DNA of 45,058 nt from Aliivibrio_A kagoshimensis (lineage in GTDB: Bacteria; Pseudomonadota; Gammaproteobacteria; Enterobacterales; Vibrionaceae). The stretch's first letter is position 1. Every line of letters starts with the position of its first letter. This document shows positions 41,210 to 45,058 of the stretch, in pieces. Position numbers and translations under genes: made by a program. The stretch lies in the NCBI RefSeq assembly GCF_050337105.1, contig NZ_JAKJSQ010000032.1, positions 1-45,058 of the forward strand. The letters are read 5' to 3'. The notes beneath the pieces were generated by a model. That model ran no database searches, was not told where the DNA came from, and saw only the letters and a program-made list of their open reading frames with translations.

Positions 41210-42427
41210 GCACTGCTCTCATCGTTTAATAACCTCAGTTTTAGCGTTCGACAATATATGTTAGTGACCTTCAACTATTGGAATTTCACCCTAACTGATG
41301 GCGCTTTGCGAATGTTAGTGGTGCTCTATTTTCATCAACTGGGTTACGGACCACTGGCTATCGCTTCGCTGTTTCTATTTTATGAGCTGTTTGGAGTAGT
41401 GACCAATCTTATCGGCGGCTTGTTAGGGGCTAGGCTTGGTCTGAATCGCACTATGAACATTGGGTTAGGCTTACAGATCTTTGCGCTGCTGATGTTGGCG
41501 ATGCCCAGTGGCTGGCTCACCATTCCCTGGGTGATGGCGGCGCAGGCTTTATCTGGTATTGCCAAAGATCTGAACAAAATGAGTGCTAAGAGTGCGATAA
41601 AGACCTTAGTTCCAGATAATGAGCAAGGTGCACTGTTTAAGTGGATCGCGTTGCTGACTGGATCTAAAAATGCGCTGAAAGGTGCCGGTTTCTTCTTGGG
41701 TGGGTTGCTGCTGACTCTGGTCGGATTTCAACATTCCATGATATTGATGGCCTCTGTGTTATGCGTGGTTTTCTGTATCAGTCTGATGTGGCTTTCTGGG
41801 GATATCGGCAAAGCTAAAACCAAACCCAAGTTTAGTCAAATGTTCTCAAAAAGTCGCAGTATTAATATTCTGTCGGCGGCGAGAATGTTCCTGTTTGGCG
41901 CGAGGGATGTGTGGTTTGTGGTAGCGCTTCCTATCTACTTAGGGTCTGTATTTGGCTGGGATCACTACTGGGTGGGAGGTTTTTTAGCCATCTGGATCAT
42001 TCTGTACGGTTTGGTTCAGGGTTTTGCACCTAAGATAACCGGAAAAACCAAGCAGGATGCCCCCGATGGCGCCGCGGCACTGATGTGGGTCGCCTTGCTT
42101 ACCATGGTGACTGGGATCATTGCCTATTTAGTGCAGCTTGGCTGGCAACCTCAATGGGTGATTGTTATTGGTCTGTTGCTCTTTGGGGCGGTTTTTGCGA
42201 TTAACTCCTCACTGCACTCGTATCTGATTGTCAGTTACGCCAAAGGAGATGGTGTCTCTATGGATGTCGGTTTCTACTACATGGCGAATGCGATGGGCCG
42301 TTTAATCGGCACTGTACTCTCTGGCTGGGTATTTCAAGTTGCAGGCCTTGCAGCCTGCTTATGGGTCTCTTTTGCCTTTCTATTGATCACCACTGTTATC
42401 TCTATCGCGCTGCCTAAACACACTTAA
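41207..42427 (+). CDS. arsJ: Organoarsenical efflux permease ArsJ
   Basis: This 406-residue MFS transporter has about ten to twelve hydrophobic helices, starting with RQYMLVTFNYWNFTLTDGALR, which is characteristic of ArsJ, and containing GLNRTMNIGLG, SGIAKDLNKMSAKSAIK and LIVSYAKGDGVSMDVGFYYMANA (key stretch at about residues 343-365). ArsJ exports 1-arseno-3-phosphoglycerate, which decays outside to arsenate. Together with the GAPDH this gives arsenate resistance without an arsenate reductase. The gene ends inside the convergent LysR gene, overlapping by 48 bases. No strong ribosome site is visible, so it may be translated by coupling. Confidence 0.92.
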   Translation: MALLSSFNNLSFSVRQYMLVTFNYWNFTLTDGALRMLVVLYFHQLGYGPLAIASLFLFYELFGVVTNLIGGLLGARLGLNRTMNIGLGLQIFALLMLAMPSGWLTIPWVMAAQALSGIAKDLNKMSAKSAIKTLVPDNEQGALFKWIALLTGSKNALKGAGFFLGGLLLTLVGFQHSMILMASVLCVVFCISLMWLSGDIGKAKTKPKFSQMFSKSRSINILSAARMFLFGARDVWFVVALPIYLGSVFGWDHYWVGGFLAIWIILYGLVQGFAPKITGKTKQDAPDGAAALMWVALLTMVTGIIAYLVQLGWQPQWVIVIGLLLFGAVFAINSSLHSYLIVSYAKGDGVSMDVGFYYMANAMGRLIGTVLSGWVFQVAGLAACLWVSFAFLLITTVISIALPKHT

Positions 42428-43243
42428 TACTTTCACCACTTCGAGTAGAGCAGGGTTAAGGGTTTTATTGGAGGGATAACAGAGCCCAAGACGGCGAAAC
42501 ATTCGAGGTCCTTTCATCGGCACAGTCACTAAAGTCGTGGCGGCTTCTAATACTCCTGTAGGCAGAAATGAGATCCCAAGCCCTGCTTGTACTAAGTGCA
42601 TCACTTGAGTTTTATGTTCCGCTTTCGCGACTAAGTTTACCGCTAAGCCATCGCAAGCCAGTAAACCGATCGTTTGCTGGTGGGCCTCACATGGTGGGCA
42701 CTCAATAAAGTCATATTGATGAAGTTGGTGTGGTTCAACAACCTGTTGAGAGGCGAGTGGGTGGTCGGGCAACATGCACAACACATACTCCTCTTCCCAA
42801 ATAGGGAGAAAAATTTCATCATCTCTTTTAAACATATCTAACGTGATTCTTGCATCAGAAGGTGCATCGTGATCCACCAACTCAATGAGCAGTTGCGGGA
42901 TCGCTTTCGCTAAGGTTTTTGAAATAGTAGCCAACATCTTTTGGCTCAAATCTGGAAAACTCGCCAAAGTGATAGGTAGCCTTGTGGTTCTCTCTTTAAA
43001 TAGGTTAGGCAGTTTATTGACGTCGTTGAGTAAACGAATAGCAAGAGGATAAAGGTAGTGAGCTTCATCGGTTAGATTCACGCCTTTTTTATGCCTTGTG
43101 AACAGTTGAGTTTGTAGTTCTTCTTCTAGTTGTTTAATGGCGTTTGAAATCGAGGGCTGAGAAACAAAACAGCGTTCAGCCGCTTGAGTGATGTTCTTCT
43201 CTTCATAAACGGCAACGAAGCTGCGCAGTAGTCGTAAATCCAT
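42380..43243 (-). CDS. LysR-family regulator, divergent from a dehydrogenase
   Basis: This 287-residue LysR regulator has an N-terminal helix-turn-helix (MDLRLLRSFVAVYEEKNITQ...SQPSISNAIKQLEEEL, here as residues 1-20 and 28-43) and a C-terminal effector domain. It is divergent from the short-chain dehydrogenase across 168 bases, so it probably controls that gene. The effector is unknown. Its 3' end overlaps arsJ on the other strand. Confidence 0.85.
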   Translation of the reverse strand: MDLRLLRSFVAVYEEKNITQAAERCFVSQPSISNAIKQLEEELQTQLFTRHKKGVNLTDEAHYLYPLAIRLLNDVNKLPNLFKERTTRLPITLASFPDLSQKMLATISKTLAKAIPQLLIELVDHDAPSDARITLDMFKRDDEIFLPIWEEEYVLCMLPDHPLASQQVVEPHQLHQYDFIECPPCEAHQQTIGLLACDGLAVNLVAKAEHKTQVMHLVQAGLGISFLPTGVLEAATTLVTVPMKGPRMFRRLGLCYPSNKTLNPALLEVVKVLSVFRQRDRDNSGDQ

Positions 43244-43252
43244 ATTAATCTC

Positions 43253-43266
43253 ATTATTTGAATAAT
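43253..43266. promoter_or_regulatory. palindrome in the LysR-dehydrogenase gap
   Basis: ATTATTTGAATAAT is a near-perfect dyad (ATTATT-TG-AATAAT) 9 bases upstream of the LysR start codon. LysR regulators bind dyads in such divergent gaps. The AT-rich sequence makes chance occurrence quite possible. Confidence 0.4.
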
Positions 43267-43411
43267 TAATGCAATAATATGATTATCCATAACTTTAACT
43301 TATCGTAAACAGAAGAAATGGATATTTTTCTTCTACACTTATGCCGCGTATATTTCTTTCTATCGGCTCAGAAGCTCTCATTTTGAGTATGTAATTTAAT
43401 AGGTGAAGATT

Positions 43412-44134
43412 ATGTCAAAAGCATTAGTGGTAATAACAGGCGCAAGTTCTGGTATTGGTGAAGCAACAGCGCGTAAGTTGTCAGCGGAAGGTCATCCGCT
43501 TCTTTTATTAGCTCGCAGAGTGGATCGTCTTGAAGCGATGGATCTGCCTAATTCGATGTCACGGAAAGTGGATGTCACTGATGTGGAATCATTTCGTGAT
43601 GCAATCACTGAAGCTGAGGTTAAATTTGGGCCTGTAGGAGGATTAATCAATAATGCAGGCATGATGCTTTTGGGTATGGCTCACGAGCAAGACCCTGCTG
43701 AGTGGAAGACCATGTTTGATGTCAATATTATGGGGTTGTTGAACGGCATTCATTTAGTTCTGGCTAGCATGAAAGCGCGCAATACAGGAACCGTGATTAA
43801 CATTAGTTCGATTGCAGGTCGCAAAACGTTTCCGAGTCATGCCGCTTATTGTGGTACCAAGTTTGCGGTTCATGCCATCACAGAAAACATTCGAGAAGAG
43901 GTATCTGATGAGAGTGTTCGCTTGATCACTATTGCACCAGGTGCGGTTGAGACTGAGCTGTTAGGTCATACCACCAATCAAGATATTGTTGATGGTTACG
44001 GAGATTGGAAAGAGAGCATGGGGGGGGCTATTGCGCCAGAAGATATCGCGAATGCGATCAGTTATGCTTACAATCAACCTCAGCATGTGTGTGTGCGCGA
44101 AATTGTGATTGCGGCCACTCGTCAACAGGCGTAA
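43412..44134 (+). CDS. Short-chain dehydrogenase/reductase
   Basis: This 240-residue classical SDR has the NAD(P) motif TGASSGIGEA, the structural motif NNAG, catalytic Ser in INISSIAG and YCGTK (Y-x3-K). It has no membrane segment and is cytosolic. It resembles YdfG/serine-dehydrogenase-like SDRs, but the substrate is not clear. ATG 43412 follows AGGTGA; a GTG at 43403 is less likely. Probable control by the divergent LysR. Confidence 0.87.
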   Translation: MSKALVVITGASSGIGEATARKLSAEGHPLLLLARRVDRLEAMDLPNSMSRKVDVTDVESFRDAITEAEVKFGPVGGLINNAGMMLLGMAHEQDPAEWKTMFDVNIMGLLNGIHLVLASMKARNTGTVINISSIAGRKTFPSHAAYCGTKFAVHAITENIREEVSDESVRLITIAPGAVETELLGHTTNQDIVDGYGDWKESMGGAIAPEDIANAISYAYNQPQHVCVREIVIAATRQQA

Positions 44135-44150
44135 ACCGTCAGTGATATGG

Positions 44151-44171
44151 AGCAGATCATAATGATCTGCT
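44151..44171. other. palindromic hairpin at the convergent gene ends
   Basis: AGCAGATCAT / ATGATCTGCT is a perfect 10-base inverted repeat separated by a single base. It overlaps the DUF2500-like stop codon (44170-44172). No U run follows on either strand. It may be a terminator for SDR or a cruciform-prone site. Confidence 0.5.
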
Positions 44172-44505
44172 ACTCATCTCGTTGTAATGCAAAATGCAAA
44201 AATTGTGTACCTTGATACGTTAATATACCGCGGTCACCTGCTTTAAGCGCATGATAGTAGTGGATACCCACCTCAAATTCGCGTTTTGGCCCTCGCTCGC
44301 CTTTCTGCACATAAATCCAATACTGTTGGCTCTCCTCTCCTGTTTTTGTCTCTGGTAACTCAACAATTTGAGTCTCTAAAATGGTAACAAGAGTACTGAG
44401 CTCTGGAGCATTTTCACCACGCATATGTTTTCGATAAAATCTATGGTAAAAAAATGCGGCGAGTAAGATCAAACCGAGTAGAGAGAGAATATAAATAATA
44501 GGCAT
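44170..44505 (-). CDS. DUF2500 (YhhM-like) membrane protein
   Basis: This 111-residue protein has one N-terminal helix (IIYILSLLGLILLAAFFYH). A soluble domain of ~85 residues ends in HALKAGDRGILTYQGTQFLHF, which matches the DUF2500/YhhM pattern (YHAL...GDKGTLSYKGTRF in E. coli). It is probably anchored in the inner membrane. Function unknown. It stands alone. Confidence 0.8.
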   Translation of the reverse strand: MPIIYILSLLGLILLAAFFYHRFYRKHMRGENAPELSTLVTILETQIVELPETKTGEESQQYWIYVQKGERGPKREFEVGIHYYHALKAGDRGILTYQGTQFLHFALQRDE

Positions 44506-44657
44506 GAGGTTCTTTCATTGATGGTGGTTAGGTAATAATTTTATAGAAAAGGTTATGTTTATGAAAGCTTAAGGTTAAAATTTGACGATAAGCTTCAAAT
44601 AGAGTCTATTTTTAATGTACAGTTAATGAATGACTGAGATATTTTTGGTAGGAAGAC

Positions 44658-45026
44658 ATGTCAGATATTGAGTTTGTGATTGTTCGAAGTCGTAGACTAG
44701 AGACTTTACTGAAAGAGCATTACCATGCAGATGGAAAAGGTCTGCATGAATTGATAAGCAGTTGCGAAGAGCGCCTGCCACATGATGTGATTAAGAAATT
44801 ACGCTTTATTGCCACGATTAGAAATAAAATGGTGCATGAAGATGAGTATCGCTTGGATGATAAGACCCGTTTTAAAACGGTATTTGAAGAGTGTGAAGCA
44901 GAGCTAGTGCCGAGAAGCAGTCGGTTTATATGGCGAGTGGCCATCGCTACTGTTGCAATTGTGACGGGACTGGCATTGTGGTTCTATCATTGGCACTGGG
45001 ATGAAATCACGGCTATTTTGCCATAA
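44658..45026 (+). CDS. Small HEPN-like protein with C-terminal membrane helix
   Basis: This 122-residue protein has residues 1-80 as a helical domain like DUF4145/HEPN proteins, with the motif RNKMVHEDE at R55-H60 matching R-x4-H of HEPN nucleases. The polar residue N56 follows the Arg as in the family's RN-x-x-x-H form. A membrane helix at about 92-110 (IWRVAIATVAIVTGLALWFY) puts the domain on the cytoplasmic side, followed by a short periplasmic tail. No antitoxin partner lies in view; the downstream DNA is cut off 32 bases after the stop. Whether it cleaves RNA is unproved; many DUF4145 proteins are inactive. Confidence 0.65.
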   Translation: MSDIEFVIVRSRRLETLLKEHYHADGKGLHELISSCEERLPHDVIKKLRFIATIRNKMVHEDEYRLDDKTRFKTVFEECEAELVPRSSRFIWRVAIATVAIVTGLALWFYHWHWDEITAILP

Positions 45027-45058
45027 AGTATTGAGCATAAAAAAACGGACGCGAAAGC

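Noticed and set aside
39310..42427. ars operon as a recently acquired mobile cassette
   Set aside because: No transposase, integrase, flanking repeat or obvious base-composition change is visible. The overlap with the LysR gene suggests a settled location.

Overview
The window is a chromosomal segment of a gammaproteobacterium, most likely a Vibrionaceae member (Vibrio or a close relative). The evidence is a vexRAB-type efflux operon, ferritin between uspA and uspB, the ilvYC / rep and rlmJ / gor / prlC / asnC / rsmJ groupings, and an ArsJ arsenate operon of the kind known from vibrios. Species cannot be set from the sequence alone. One base is unresolved (n at 11207). Almost all of the window is well-packed core genome; I see no insertion sequence, prophage, integron or CRISPR array.

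Layout. 1-660: tail of an rRNA operon on the + strand (23S 3' end, 5S, tRNA-Thr, second 5S, terminator), organised like E. coli rrnD. 671-3177: divergent ilvY / ilvC for branched-chain amino acids. 3255-8446: ubiK and the vexR-vexA-vexB multidrug efflux operon, all on the - strand. 8581-11069: rep helicase and a cytochrome c5. 11293-12010: tRNA array Arg-His-(5' half of a Pro tRNA)-Pro-His-Pro and its terminators. 12011-12436: a long AT-rich leader. 12437-17837: a four-gene peptide-type ABC importer in gsiABCD order. 17984-19027: secreted SPOR-like protein. 19099-25022: gor, rlmJ, prlC, asnC and rsmJ. 25041-28766: a DMT transporter, then uspA / ftnA-uspB-yhiN. 28862-32574: an unassigned membrane protein divergent from a 963-residue secreted protein of the alkaline phosphatase superfamily. 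32834-39213: two EAL-domain proteins flanking a - strand cluster pldB-yigL-lipoprotein-DTW. 39310-42427: arsR-GAPDH-phosphatase-arsJ. 42380-44134: LysR regulator divergent from a short-chain dehydrogenase. 44170-45026: a DUF2500-like protein and a small membrane-anchored HEPN-like protein.

How genes work together. IlvY controls ilvC. VexR probably represses its own operon through a palindrome at its 5' end. The GAPDH of the ars operon makes 1-arseno-3-phosphoglycerate and ArsJ exports it, under ArsR control. The uspA/ftnA/uspB/gor block is a stress and redox neighbourhood. The least explained parts are the 963-residue phosphodiesterase-like protein with its roughly 320-residue N-terminal region, the 210-residue membrane protein beside it, the C-terminal domain of the SPOR-like protein, and the HEPN-like membrane protein at the right edge. 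None of these is proved to be a new system; they are the best candidates for undescribed biology here.
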